From positions 1 through 60,563 of IMG/VR virus record IMGVR_UViG_3300036828_000612: a stretch of 60,563 bases of DNA. One strand, written 5' to 3'. The notes beneath the pieces were generated by a model that was given only the letters and a program-made list of their open reading frames with translations, was not told where the DNA came from and made no database searches. A program made the position numbers and the translations under genes. Positions 40,014-48,115 of this stretch are shown one piece after another. Position 1 is the first letter of the stretch. Each line of letters opens with the position of its first letter. The stretch comes from a virus.

Positions 40014-42043
40014 GGCGCCACCCAGCTGGCCGACAGTGCCGTGTGAAGCGGAGTCATGCGCAGGTCAGGCTGTGCCGAGCCGGCCGGCGCGCGCGAGGCT
40101 TGATCGGCCACGTGATTGGCTACGCCGGTGGCGAGATCGCGCCCGTTCAGGACGTTGACATTCAGCGCGTGGGCGAAGATGTCTTTCAGCGCACCGATGA
40201 ATTTGTCGGTGAGCGTGGCAATGGCGGCCGCGGTATTGTCTTTCTGGACATCCTGGCTGATCCGCGGCGCGCCCGCGTGGTGGTAGAGGTCTTCGGCCAT
40301 GCCGGCATAGGGTGAGAACATCGGCACCAGAACGGCTCGATTGCCACGCTCTATCATAGGCGTTGCATCGAAACCCGGTGTTGTCGGGCGGCCCGTGGGC
40401 GTGCCGGGCGGGCGCACCAGCTTTGGAAAGCGTTCTGCCATGGATTTGCCGCCATAAGGCGCACGGTCATCCTCTGGGGACTGTGTCGACGATGGCAGCA
40501 TTCCCATAATGAAGCCGAGCGGCCCGAGTAACCGCGTCAGTCCAGCAGCAAGCACCCCCAGACCGGTCCCGACCGCACCGAGGTTCGCGCCCATGGTTGC
40601 CAGCCCGGCAATCGCGGCAAGGCCGCGCAGTGGCAGCAAAAGACCACCGAGAACTATCCTCAGCACGAGGATTGATCCACGGAGGGCCGCAAGCGCTGCT
40701 AGAGAGGTGGTCAGCCCCATCAAAACCGCCGCTATGGTCTGATGCCCCTCGGACAAGCGGGTAAAGTAGTGAATGCCGTCTGTCAGTCCGTGCAGGATTG
40801 CAATTGCCGCTGGAATGCCAGCGCTTCCGAGACTTTCCATGAGACCGGCCCAAGCTGCGGAAAACTGCATGATATTATAATCCAGGTTTTCGTTTTGCAG
40901 CCTGTTGAATGCCTTTTGCAGTTCATCGATATTCTTAAACATGCCGCGCGCGCGCTCGAACTGTGGCGCCGCTGACAATGCTTCCCCGACAAAGCGCTGT
41001 GTCGTCTGCCGCCCGAATAGACGGAAAACCTCTAGCAGTTTCTGATGGTCGTCCAGTCCTTGCTTCGTCATGAGGTCGTTGAGCGGACCGGTGATGTAGG
41101 CGATCGGGTCCTTCATGGCTTCACCGAAGCGTGCGGTAGCCGCCGGCGAGAGGTTCACCGAACCCCCGCGGTTGGTGGTGAACTCACCAGGCTCTAGCAA
41201 TCCCTCTCGGGCCATTTCCTTGGCAACACGCACCGGCATGATGCCGCCGACCAACTGGCTGAACAACGACGTCACGGAAGTGCCCGCGCGCTGGAAGCCT
41301 TGCGAAATACCCATTTCAACCATGGCCGCGTAGAAGGCTTCTTGCGTCATCGTCTTGACAGGCAGGCCTGCTTGACGCGCCATCGCAACCAAGTCATTCG
41401 ATTTCATATAGTTGCCGCCCAGGATCAGCCCCTTCCTGGCCGCTTCCAGCTCCGGCATGAACTTGGTAGGGTCAATAAACTCTTTGCCGCTGGCGTCTTT
41501 GGAAAACAGTTTTGCCCTGATATCAATGGTCTTGATCAGGTTTTTGATGATATCGTCTTGCTCTTCCCCGGTATATTGATGGACGAGCGCCGCCACCTTT
41601 GCGGCCTCTGTCAGAAGATTGGTGCCCCTGCCGGACAGCATCTCGGTGACGGCCTGCGGGCTCTGCAACTGCGTTCCAAGCTCGCGCTGCATACGCACCA
41701 ACTCGGAAGGCTTGAATGTGCCGACCTGCTCGGCCGTCCGGAAAGCTGCCGTTCTGGCTGCGCCGATCGTCGAGGCGAATTCGCCGCCCAGCTGCTGCGT
41801 GCGGATAAGCTCGTTGTTCAGTTCCTTCGACGCCTTGATGACGTGCCAGATGCCCTCTATGGTTTTGAACCCAGCGAATGCAGTAACCGCGCCGCCGACC
41901 AGCAGCGCCATCTTCCCCAGGTTCGCATTTATATGCCCGATCGAGGCATTCACACCGGTCAGGTGGCGCAGCATGAGCTGAAGCACCTGGCCGGCATTAC
42001 TGGTCATGCCGATGTGGACGCCGATGCGGAAAACGTCGATCAT
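40010..42043 (-). CDS. Tail tape measure protein
   Basis: This is a 677-residue protein. The N-terminus is helical (GQVLQLMLRHLTGVNASIGH), followed by hydrophobic segments (VGGAVTAFAG, then VLMGLTTSLAALAALRGS and LGGLLLPLRGLAAIAGLA, about residues 410-470). It sets tail length and helps deliver DNA. It lies downstream of the tail chaperones and upstream of the baseplate genes. It is short for a contractile phage, which predicts a short tail. Confidence 0.85.
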   Translation of the reverse strand: MIDVFRIGVHIGMTSNAGQVLQLMLRHLTGVNASIGHINANLGKMALLVGGAVTAFAGFKTIEGIWHVIKASKELNNELIRTQQLGGEFASTIGAARTAAFRTAEQVGTFKPSELVRMQRELGTQLQSPQAVTEMLSGRGTNLLTEAAKVAALVHQYTGEEQDDIIKNLIKTIDIRAKLFSKDASGKEFIDPTKFMPELEAARKGLILGGNYMKSNDLVAMARQAGLPVKTMTQEAFYAAMVEMGISQGFQRAGTSVTSLFSQLVGGIMPVRVAKEMAREGLLEPGEFTTNRGGSVNLSPAATARFGEAMKDPIAYITGPLNDLMTKQGLDDHQKLLEVFRLFGRQTTQRFVGEALSAAPQFERARGMFKNIDELQKAFNRLQNENLDYNIMQFSAAWAGLMESLGSAGIPAAIAILHGLTDGIHYFTRLSEGHQTIAAVLMGLTTSLAALAALRGSILVLRIVLGGLLLPLRGLAAIAGLATMGANLGAVGTGLGVLAAGLTRLLGPLGFIMGMLPSSTQSPEDDRAPYGGKSMAERFPKLVRPPGTPTGRPTTPGFDATPMIERGNRAVLVPMFSPYAGMAEDLYHHAGAPRISQDVQKDNTAAAIATLTDKFIGALKDIFAHALNVNVLNGRDLATGVANHVADQASRAPAGSAQPDLRMTPLHTALSASWVAP

Positions 42044-42072
42044 CGTAACGGTTACTCCGATCGACTAGAATG

Positions 42073-42081
42073 TGTTATAGT
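42073..42081 (+). promoter_or_regulatory. Extended -10 promoter for the opposite-strand gene
   Basis: TGTTATAGT has a TGn extended element and a TATAGT -10 hexamer, with ATG of the next plus gene 23 bases beyond. Its -35 (TTACTC around 42052) is weak, as an extended -10 permits. It would give the isolated 42104-42346 gene its own transcription. Confidence 0.45.
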
Positions 42082-42103
42082 GACCGCCTAGGGAGAAAAA
42101 TAG

Positions 42104-42346
42104 ATGGAATTTCAAGATGATGGCGGAACACCCGCTTGGCGACAGCGTCACCAGCCAGGATGGGGGCCGCAAATCGATGTATACCCGAACCGCAGAGCGG
42201 CATTGAAGGCGCATTTCCAGAAACATCCGTTCCATTGGATCGTGCTTGGCATCTGGGCCGGGCTGCTGCCATGGATCGTGTTCTTCGTCGGGGTAATCCT
42301 ACTGATGCTCTATGACACTACGCTAAGGATCTTTTGGAGCTTCTAA
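42104..42346 (+). CDS. Opposite-strand small membrane protein (moron-like)
   Basis: This is an 80-residue protein with a soluble start (QDDGGTPAWRQRHQPGWGPQ) and one or two hydrophobic helices (IVLGIWAGLLPWIVFFVGVI). It lies on the plus strand in the middle of the minus tail operon, between tape measure and the next gene, with GGGAG and its own extended -10. This is the classic moron pattern. A membrane role such as superinfection exclusion is possible but unproven. Confidence 0.6.
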   Translation: MEFQDDGGTPAWRQRHQPGWGPQIDVYPNRRAALKAHFQKHPFHWIVLGIWAGLLPWIVFFVGVILLMLYDTTLRIFWSF

Positions 42347-42356
42347 GCTGGCAGAG

Positions 42357-42863
42357 CTATTCTGGTCCCTCATCTAGGGGAATCCTCAGCGCTCGGCCCG
42401 CCACCTCTTCCCCAACCAGGGCAACCACTGGGGACAGCCCTAAAATACGCGCCAGCTGCGGCCCCTTACGAGCCGCTGCGCCGCCAAGGAATGACCTCGG
42501 GGGAATGCGCGCGGTGCCCAATTCCTGATATTCAGCAATATCATCGTTGCTGCCAACAACGCCCTCACGCTCACCAACCGCAATACCGATTGAATCCCGC
42601 ATGATGCCGGTTCGCAGCAGAGGATCATCGGCCGATTTCTGGCCGGTGTAACCCAGCTTGAACTTTTCCTCCAACGTGCTTTCGGCCAGCGGTTGCCAAG
42701 CCATGAACGGCCCGATTGCACCCTGATATTTGCCGATCTCACGCTTTGCCTCACGCTGGACCATCTTACAGGCCCGTTCCATGGCGCGGTGCTCGTGGTG
42801 ATGCAGTGCTGCCGCCGCACCCGCCAGATGGCCAATAAAGCCAGGCAGCGTCATGGATCGCAT
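42357..42863 (-). CDS. Minor tail or head-tail protein, HK97 gp10-like
   Basis: This is a 168-residue protein with RAMERACKMVQREAKREIGK, then LLRTGIMRDSIGIAVGE, and QELGTARIPPRSFLGG. This pattern is that of HK97 gp10/minor tail proteins, and here it lies on the tail side of the chaperones. It overlaps the frameshifted chaperone stop as TGATG. Confidence 0.65.
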   Translation of the reverse strand: MRSMTLPGFIGHLAGAAAALHHHEHRAMERACKMVQREAKREIGKYQGAIGPFMAWQPLAESTLEEKFKLGYTGQKSADDPLLRTGIMRDSIGIAVGEREGVVGSNDDIAEYQELGTARIPPRSFLGGAAARKGPQLARILGLSPVVALVGEEVAGRALRIPLDEGPE

Positions 42864-43398
42864 CAGGGCCTCGGTTTCCAGCGGCCGGTCGACCAGTCCA
42901 TGGTCCCGCCGTTGTGTTCTCCCTTGATGATGACCAGCGCCGAGCGAAACTCATCATCTGCCTCGTTCACCAAATCGAACGGTAGGTTGCCTTCGCAGAG
43001 GTAGACCATATCGCGCAGCGGCCGGAACTCGACTAGGAGCCGGATGGCGTCAAAGGGCCAGCACGCGTTGCCCCTTCAGCCGCTGCTGCCTCAGCCGCTT
43101 CGATGCCCCGACGAACCTCAGCCATGCGAACGGCCATGAGCGAATTCACGCCGTCATCGCCAAGCCGGGTCAGCACGGCATCGATCTGCACTTCGTTGGT
43201 TGGGAATGGAATCGGCACGCCGTCAATGTCGGCCGCCATGCAAGCCACTTCGACTACTTGCACGTATGGCTGGTTTTCCGCCTGTCTTGGCCCGATCGCC
43301 CGCAGGATCTTGACCTGATCGACCACGGTGAGCTTGCGCAGTCCTATCTTGCGACCGCCCGCGTCTGTGACAGAGGTAGGCGACACGGTGTCGCTCAT
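42863..43398 (-). CDS. Frameshifted tail assembly chaperone (G-GT type)
   Basis: This is the predicted -1 frameshift product of the chaperone gene, about 178 residues. Shifting at CCCTTTG joins ATRAGPL to DAIRLLVEFRPLRDMVY and continues to PRP at a stop that overlaps the next ATG. The extension contains the acidic LCEGNLPFDLVNEADDEF. In contractile and siphophage tails, the short and long products chaperone the tape measure. The reading frame extension, the position and the slippery heptamer all agree. Confidence 0.75.
43033..43398 (-). CDS. Tail assembly chaperone, short form
   Basis: This is a 121-residue protein: KIGLRKLTVVDQVKILRAIG, then EVACMAADIDGVPIPFP and LGDDGVNSLMAVRMAEVRRG, with a C-terminal Ala/Glu-rich end. 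The length, position between tube and tape measure, and the frameshift overlap make it the short chaperone. Its start overlaps the preceding small gene as ATGA. Confidence 0.75.
   Translation of the reverse strand: MSDTVSPTSVTDAGGRKIGLRKLTVVDQVKILRAIGPRQAENQPYVQVVEVACMAADIDGVPIPFPTNEVQIDAVLTRLGDDGVNSLMAVRMAEVRRGIEAAEAAAAEGATRAGPLTPSGS
43051..43057 (-). other. Programmed -1 ribosomal frameshift site CCCTTTG
   Basis: Read leftward the sequence is C CCT TTG in the zero frame, the canonical X XXY YYZ heptamer. It lies in the last codons of the short chaperone, upstream of the TAG at 43035-43033, exactly where the -1 frame extension begins. Confidence 0.72.
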
Positions 43399-43577
43399 GG
43401 CTTTACACCGTCATACGGCGTCGGAATGAAACCGTAGACGTCATGACGCCCGGGCGTATCCAGAATCACCAGTCGGCGCCCGCTGGCCATGACCATGACG
43501 GTCACGTAGCCTCGTTTGACGGTCGCCGTCACAACATCTCCGACAAGAGCCTGCAAGGGAATCCGCTGGGGAATCAC
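43395..43577 (-). CDS. Small hypothetical tail-region protein
   Basis: This is a 60-residue protein starting at GTG with GGGAG six bases upstream. It is beta-rich (VTVMVMASGRRLVILDTPGR). It overlaps the chaperone start as ATGA and the upstream small gene as GTGA. The function is unknown. Confidence 0.55.
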   Translation of the reverse strand: MIPQRIPLQALVGDVVTATVKRGYVTVMVMASGRRLVILDTPGRHDVYGFIPTPYDGVKP

Positions 43578-43708
43578 CGATATCTCCCATGCGCCACCCG
43601 ATCGGCGTAACGGTAGCCGTCCTGATCACCGGCGGCGCGGCCGTAGCCGGTGGCGGCCACACTGTTGGTCAGCAGTAGCGTCAACATTACAATAACAGTC
43701 CAGATCAT
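43574..43708 (-). CDS. Small secreted peptide
   Basis: This is a 44-residue protein beginning with a signal peptide (MIWTVIVMLTLLLTNSVAA) and a short polar mature part. GTGA coupling to the next gene supports that it is translated. A secreted peptide of 25 residues in a tail operon is unusual. Confidence 0.5.
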   Translation of the reverse strand: MIWTVIVMLTLLLTNSVAATGYGRAAGDQDGYRYADRVAHGRYR

Positions 43709-43781
43709 AGCGCTTTCCTATGCGTAGCGGGCCGAACCACATGACCACCATGAACACCAACAAGATGAGATCGACGATCAC
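43626..43781 (-). CDS. Small membrane protein
   Basis: This is a 51-residue ORF from a GTG that overlaps the previous stop as GTGA. It has a hydrophobic segment (VIVDLILLVFMVVMWF) and a basic tail. An extended reading from 43883 also exists but includes a basic leader that overlaps the other small membrane gene. Moderate confidence only. Confidence 0.42.
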   Translation of the reverse strand: MIVDLILLVFMVVMWFGPLRIGKRYDLDCYCNVDATADQQCGRHRLRPRRR

Positions 43782-43885
43782 AGCGGCCACCGATAGAACC
43801 GCGGTGGACCGTCCGACACGGACGCGATATGCCACACGAGACGGATCATCACGAAAACGCCAACCGCGCCAATAAGCCACCACAT
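43778..43885 (-). CDS. Small membrane protein after tail tube
   Basis: This is a 35-residue protein with one hydrophobic helix (MWWLIGAVGVFVMIRLVWHI) and a polar tail. The ATG overlaps the tube stop as TGATG and its own stop overlaps the next GTG as GTGA. The set of three tiny membrane or secreted ORFs in 300 bases looks like a deliberate, coupled cluster. Confidence 0.45.
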   Translation of the reverse strand: MWWLIGAVGVFVMIRLVWHIASVSDGPPRFYRWPL

Positions 43886-44328
43886 CACGTCAGCTTCCTT
43901 TGGGCGTAGCCTTCGAAGGTCTGCTTGATCGGCTGATCGGTTTTAAAGTCGCCGCCCTGTGTCACCTTGATTGTCATCCCGGCAAAAGACCACGTCGTCT
44001 GCGAGCCGTCCACCTCGTTAATGAAGAAGAACGCCGTGCCATTGGCGCTGGTGCCCGGATCGGCCGAGCCGACAGCCCACCACCCTGCCTCAATGGCGGT
44101 AACCAGGGTGTCGTTTGCCGGGCCATTCCGATCGACGGTAAACCGCAGGCGATGGCCGGCCGGCAGAAACCGCTCGATCGGCGGCCCGTTCAACAGGTCG
44201 GAGCGCGCCGTTTTGTATTCCGGCGTCCAGTCAAAATCGGTCACGCCACTGAGGTCGAACCGAACACCGTTTGGTGCAATAAACACAGCTTGTGCGTCGC
44301 GGCCAACGGTAAACGTGCCGAGTGCCAT
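43885..44328 (-). CDS. Tail tube protein
   Basis: This is a 147-residue protein: GTFTVGRDAQAVFIAPNGVR, DFDWTPEYKTA, SDLLNGPPIERFLPAGHRLR and a TTWSFAGMTIKVTQGG strand. Length, fold pattern and place after the sheath fit a myovirus tail tube. It assembles as hexameric rings inside the sheath. Confidence 0.75.
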   Translation of the reverse strand: MALGTFTVGRDAQAVFIAPNGVRFDLSGVTDFDWTPEYKTARSDLLNGPPIERFLPAGHRLRFTVDRNGPANDTLVTAIEAGWWAVGSADPGTSANGTAFFFINEVDGSQTTWSFAGMTIKVTQGGDFKTDQPIKQTFEGYAQRKLT

Positions 44329-44343
44329 CTAAATCTCCGGGGA

Positions 44344-44652
44344 CTAATCGAGGCTTACGAGCGATGAAAGAGGCGGCAGGGTAATGTCGCCGCGGCGAGA
44401 GCCGGGCCGCGGATGTGGCGTCGGCAATTGTGCTGCGGCTGATGCCTCTCGCGCCGCGGCAACAGCGGCTGCGCCGCCCAAGGGATGGGACCGCCGCGGG
44501 AGGTACAGCTTCTTGATCTGATGATCCAAGACCAGCTCGGAGACGCCAAGAATTCGGGCGATTCTTCGGCGCGTTAAGCAAGGCTCAAAGGCCCACAGCT
44601 CACGCAGTTGCGTAAGCTGCCCATTCGACCATATGGCCCCGGGCCGGCCCAT
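44344..44652 (-). CDS. Helix-turn-helix protein between sheath and tube
   Basis: This is a 102-residue protein. Residues 8-58 form a GcrA-like helix-turn-helix (IWSNGQLTQLRELW, RRRIARILGVSELVLDHQIK), then a Pro-rich tail. It is odd to have a DNA-binding regulator between the sheath and tube genes, which suggests feedback on late transcription. The ATG at 44652 is five bases after the sheath stop. Confidence 0.6.
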   Translation of the reverse strand: MGRPGAIWSNGQLTQLRELWAFEPCLTRRRIARILGVSELVLDHQIKKLYLPRRSHPLGGAAAVAAAREASAAAQLPTPHPRPGSRRGDITLPPLSSLVSLD

Positions 44653-44656
44653 GCGA

Positions 44657-46720
44657 TCAGGCGGCGCCCGGCGGTAGCGTCTGACGCAACACCTGCACGG
44701 TTGTGCCACCTTCCAGGTTAACAATGAATTTCTCGTTGATCGCCTGATACCGGACTTGAATGTCTGCCTGGACGTAGCCAAGCGATGTGCGGGTAAACGG
44801 ATTGTTGGTCACGTCGCAGACCACGCTGAACGGCACGCCACCGACAATCGAGCCGGTGTTGCCGCCGCCGGTGCCGTCGAGCGTCGCAAGCAGGCCCTGT
44901 TGAAGCAGGTTCCCGAGGTATGACAGGATCGTCGAGCGAATGCGGCGCAACAGATCGTTGTTGATCACCTGCCCAACGAACTTGCCCATGCCACCCGCCA
45001 GCGTCGAGGCGATGTAATTAGTCATGCGCGTGTAATTGTCGCCGCTCACAGCTACATTGCTGGACGAATTATGCCCAGCGCGCACGCCCCAATAGAAACC
45101 ACCCGGTTGCGGATTGGAAATGACATCGATGCCGGCAATAAACAGGACCTGCAAGTCTGCGCTGCTGTATTGCTGCACTGCACCAAGCCCCTGCAGGCCG
45201 GACTTCTGGCTGCCAACCACCCCGTAAAGCTGCTTGTTGAGGGTGGACTGTTCGGGCGAGAGATTGCCCAACCGGCCGGCAACAAACCCCTGTGGGGAAA
45301 TCAGCCGCAGGCCGTTGATCGGGTCGTTCCACCAGATCCAATCGCCATGCATCAACTTGCTGGCGTAATCGTCGAGCCCGGCATTCTGCTTGAGGGTAAC
45401 CGCGCTGGTAATGGAGGTGCCGGCCGGCAGCACCTGGATCATGTAAATGCCCTCGGTCAGGCCGAAGCCATCGATGGTGGTCCACTGGGTGCTGTCATCG
45501 GCGTCGCACAGGTCGCCGACCGAGCAGCCGGTGCCACGCAGGGCAAACATCCCGGTGCGTGTGGCGCCCACGGCGCTGTCGGTGCCGACCAGGGTGGCCA
45601 CGGTGCAGCCGGCGGCCCCGTCAGTGCCCCCGGAGAGCGTGTAGGTGGCCGTGGCGGGTGCCGTCGTGCCGGTGCCAGCCGCTGCGGTGACAATCCCGCT
45701 GGGGCCGCGCTGGACGGCCTGGCCCTTGTTGATGGCCGCTGCCGCGGCGCCCCAGAACGAGGCGATAGGAGTGACCGTGCCGGGCGTGCCGGTGCCGCTC
45801 TGCACAGTGCAGGTCGGGCTGGCAGTGTAGAGCGTGCCGTTGTTGGTCATGGTGACCGTGCCCAGGCCCCAGGCAAACGTGGCGGTTACCGGGCCGACGC
45901 CAACGCCAGATGTCGAGATCATGGTCAGAGGATTGGTCGGGATTGCCGTGCCCGCGCCAATTACCGAACCGAGCGCAGTGCCGGCAACGCCCTGTGCCGA
46001 GAACGTCAGGATTGCGCCGGACGACACAGTCAGAACCTTGGCGACGACGCCATTGGTGAACGAGACCGTGTCGCCGATCACGAAGCCGGTGCCGGGCGAT
46101 CCGATCGTTGGTGTGCCTACAGTCGCCAGATTGACGATGCCGGTCGCGGTCGTGCCGAGCGGGTTGGTCGGCGCGGCGAATGTGAGCGTCGGAACCACAG
46201 TAATGCCGGTGCCGGGGACAACGGTATTGGAGTAGACGCCGCTGGACAAATTGTCGAAGCGTTCCGGCGCCAGGCCGGGCAGCCCGATGGTTACCGAGTT
46301 TGTGCCGGTGCGCGAGCCAGGTCCGACCGTCGCGGTGATCAGGCTGCCGAGCGAACCGGTGAACGCAGCGGTAAATGTAATGTTACTGCCGGCCGGTCCG
46401 GTGCCGGTTGCCGCCGTGTCGGTGCCATCGGTCACACGGACGCAGCGGAAGCTCGCGGCGCCCTGCTGCACGGCGGTCGCGACATGCGTTCCGAGGTCGA
46501 ATTTCCGCGCCTGTAAAGCGCCGAATTGCTGGGTAAACTGCTGCATGGACCCGACGATACCGGGGCTGTTCACGGGTCCCCAATTGGCCGTGCCCACCAC
46601 GCCAACGGTGTTGCTCGGCACGCCGTTGAGCATGAGGTTCTGCGGCGGCACGATCTGCACATACAGATCGGGCACGATCAGGGCAGTTGTATTGAGACTG
46701 CCGCTTTGGGTAATGGGAAT
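44657..46720 (-). CDS. Tail sheath protein, likely AUU start
   Basis: This is a 687-residue contractile sheath. The first standard codon is a GTG at 46675, with no ribosome site. The frame is open to an ATT at 46720 that lies five bases after a perfect AGGAGG, giving PITQSGSLNTTALIVPDLYV at the start, a typical sheath N-terminus. Later come GVVGTANWGPVNSPGIVGS, a variable Gly/Thr-rich surface insertion, and SVVCDVTNNPF near the C-terminus. It contracts on DNA injection. Rare initiation could limit its yield. Confidence 0.8.
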   Translation of the reverse strand: MPITQSGSLNTTALIVPDLYVQIVPPQNLMLNGVPSNTVGVVGTANWGPVNSPGIVGSMQQFTQQFGALQARKFDLGTHVATAVQQGAASFRCVRVTDGTDTAATGTGPAGSNITFTAAFTGSLGSLITATVGPGSRTGTNSVTIGLPGLAPERFDNLSSGVYSNTVVPGTGITVVPTLTFAAPTNPLGTTATGIVNLATVGTPTIGSPGTGFVIGDTVSFTNGVVAKVLTVSSGAILTFSAQGVAGTALGSVIGAGTAIPTNPLTMISTSGVGVGPVTATFAWGLGTVTMTNNGTLYTASPTCTVQSGTGTPGTVTPIASFWGAAAAAINKGQAVQRGPSGIVTAAAGTGTTAPATATYTLSGGTDGAAGCTVATLVGTDSAVGATRTGMFALRGTGCSVGDLCDADDSTQWTTIDGFGLTEGIYMIQVLPAGTSITSAVTLKQNAGLDDYASKLMHGDWIWWNDPINGLRLISPQGFVAGRLGNLSPEQSTLNKQLYGVVGSQKSGLQGLGAVQQYSSADLQVLFIAGIDVISNPQPGGFYWGVRAGHNSSSNVAVSGDNYTRMTNYIASTLAGGMGKFVGQVINNDLLRRIRSTILSYLGNLLQQGLLATLDGTGGGNTGSIVGGVPFSVVCDVTNNPFTRTSLGYVQADIQVRYQAINEKFIVNLEGGTTVQVLRQTLPPGAA

Positions 46721-46754
46721 GGGAACCTCCTAAGGCCGGCGCGCTAAAATGGCG

Positions 46755-46814
46755 TCAGTTCAAAGCCGCCCATGTGAGGGCCAATAAACAGGTGGCAACC
46801 AGCAGCGTGGTTAT
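46755..46814 (-). CDS. Very small membrane ORF with ATA start
   Basis: Nineteen residues (TTLLVATCLLALTWAALN after the first codon) form a single hydrophobic helix. The first codon is an ATA that overlaps the preceding stop as ATAA, so it would have to use a rare start. This is tentative; it is reported since two other genes here look alike. Confidence 0.25.
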   Translation of the reverse strand: MTTLLVATCLLALTWAALN

Positions 46815-47008
46815 GACGCCGGGTCCGCGCCAAAGGCGCTTGCAAGCTCTTGCTCGGCAAGCACGACCAGATGCGGATGCGGCGAGGTCACTTGCACAAC
46901 GTCGGCCCGGTGGTCGCCATTGATGATCTCAGTCACATAAATCGGGTCGTCAATGATGTCGCCGCGCTCGTAGCCGTCGAACGGGTTAAGGACGACGAGA
47001 TGGAACAT
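46811..47008 (-). CDS. Small hypothetical protein
   Basis: This is a 65-residue protein, beta-rich and acidic (DIIDDPIYVTEIINGDHRAD). It lies upstream of the sheath in the same operon. The function is unknown; it resembles small head-tail joining proteins in size and position. Confidence 0.6.
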   Translation of the reverse strand: MFHLVVLNPFDGYERGDIIDDPIYVTEIINGDHRADVVQVTSPHPHLVVLAEQELASAFGADPAS

Positions 47009-47156
47009 GATTCAATTCCTTGGTTTCCAGCAAATAATGCCAGCATTCGATTTCCCAGGCGGTAAACGCTGCGCGCTCCTTGGCGTGCTTCACCTCAAGG
47101 TCGCGCATGGCATTCCGGTATTCTCGCCACGCTTGCCATGGCCAGATCAGGTCCAT
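46986..47156 (-). CDS. Small charged helical protein
   Basis: This is a 56-residue protein, rich in Trp, Arg and Glu (WPWQAWREYRNAMRDLEVK). Too short for a computed ORF list but a good ATG with consistent coupling; its last 23 bases overlap the next gene. The function is unknown. Confidence 0.5.
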   Translation of the reverse strand: MDLIWPWQAWREYRNAMRDLEVKHAKERAAFTAWEIECWHYLLETKELNHVPSRRP

Positions 47157-47166
47157 GGCAAAAGCC

Positions 47167-48114
47167 CTAGAACGAAGTGGTGAATTTCGGTGGCTGAAAT
47201 TGGCTGACGGTTGTCAATGCCGTAGTGCCTGCCTGGACACTCTCGGTCGGCACAATAAGCGTCGGCAACAGGCCATCAGCATTCACGGCGTATTCAATCA
47301 TGTAGCAAAGGTCACGCCGCCAAAGTCTGGCCTTCTCTGGCCGGTCATCGATGTAAGTGGTCCGGTAGGTGATATGCGCTGTCGTGCCGTCGCTAAGCGG
47401 GAAGAATTCAGTTAGGTTGCCGAATGCGTCTTTGAGACCGGATATGCCCATGTCGACCAGCGAGGCGAGCACGTCGCGCGCCGCCGGCGTTGCCGCCCAG
47501 ATGGACACGCGGAACCCCTGCTTTTGCCGCCGAACCTCAGCCTGGGTTGCCGCCCAGACACCAACGCGAGCAATGAGCGTATGCGCTCCTGGAATCGTAA
47601 TGGCCGCGCCGACAACGTTGACCGTGCGCTTTGGCGAGATCAGCGCAGCCAGGGCGGCCGCGGCGGCAGGCAATGTGTCGTTGGCCTGCACTGCGTAGGC
47701 AATGCCGAACCCGTCGACCACGATGGCAATGTTCTGCGGCACGGTGACGGTGCCGGTCAACGTGGCCACGTTCCCTGCAACAGTCCAGCCCAGCGTGGCT
47801 GCTGGGATTTCCACCGCCGCATCATCCACCGGGAAATAGCGGGTGGTGATCTGGGTCATGCCCTGTTCGGGGAACACGCTTACATGCGCCCGGCCGATTG
47901 CCAGGTCGGCGTCCATCGTGGCTTCCTCGGGCCAGCCGCGATAGGTCTTGGTGATGATCGGCACCAGCGGCGGGGCTGGTGTTGTAGATGTCGGGGGCGG
48001 AAACGCCGCGAGAGCGTTGCTAGCCTGATAATCGCCCGAATTGTAGGGCGCCGGGTAAATAATCCCCGCGAGGACGCCGACTAATGTGGTTTCAACATCG
48101 GATAGGTCTGCCAC
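47167..48114 (-). CDS. Neck or tail terminator-type protein
   Basis: This is a 315-residue protein: DLSDVETTLVGVLAGIIYP, LAIGRAHVSVFPEQGMTQIT, LGWTVAGNVATLTGTVTV and YMIEYAVNADG. The order between neck protein and sheath and the mixed alpha-beta pattern fit a tail terminator or neck component of contractile phages. No closer family is named. Confidence 0.6.
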   Translation of the reverse strand: MADLSDVETTLVGVLAGIIYPAPYNSGDYQASNALAAFPPPTSTTPAPPLVPIITKTYRGWPEEATMDADLAIGRAHVSVFPEQGMTQITTRYFPVDDAAVEIPAATLGWTVAGNVATLTGTVTVPQNIAIVVDGFGIAYAVQANDTLPAAAAALAALISPKRTVNVVGAAITIPGAHTLIARVGVWAATQAEVRRQKQGFRVSIWAATPAARDVLASLVDMGISGLKDAFGNLTEFFPLSDGTTAHITYRTTYIDDRPEKARLWRRDLCYMIEYAVNADGLLPTLIVPTESVQAGTTALTTVSQFQPPKFTTSF

Positions 48115-48115
48115 G

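Noticed and set aside
43626-43883. 85-residue version of the small membrane ORF
   Set aside because: Its Arg-rich leader overlaps the 35-residue ORF, which has a better start overlap; the shorter GTG start is preferred.
45071-46516. 481-residue plus-strand ORF
   Set aside because: It is antisense to the sheath gene, has no ribosome site or domain, and has a composition typical of high-GC shadow frames.
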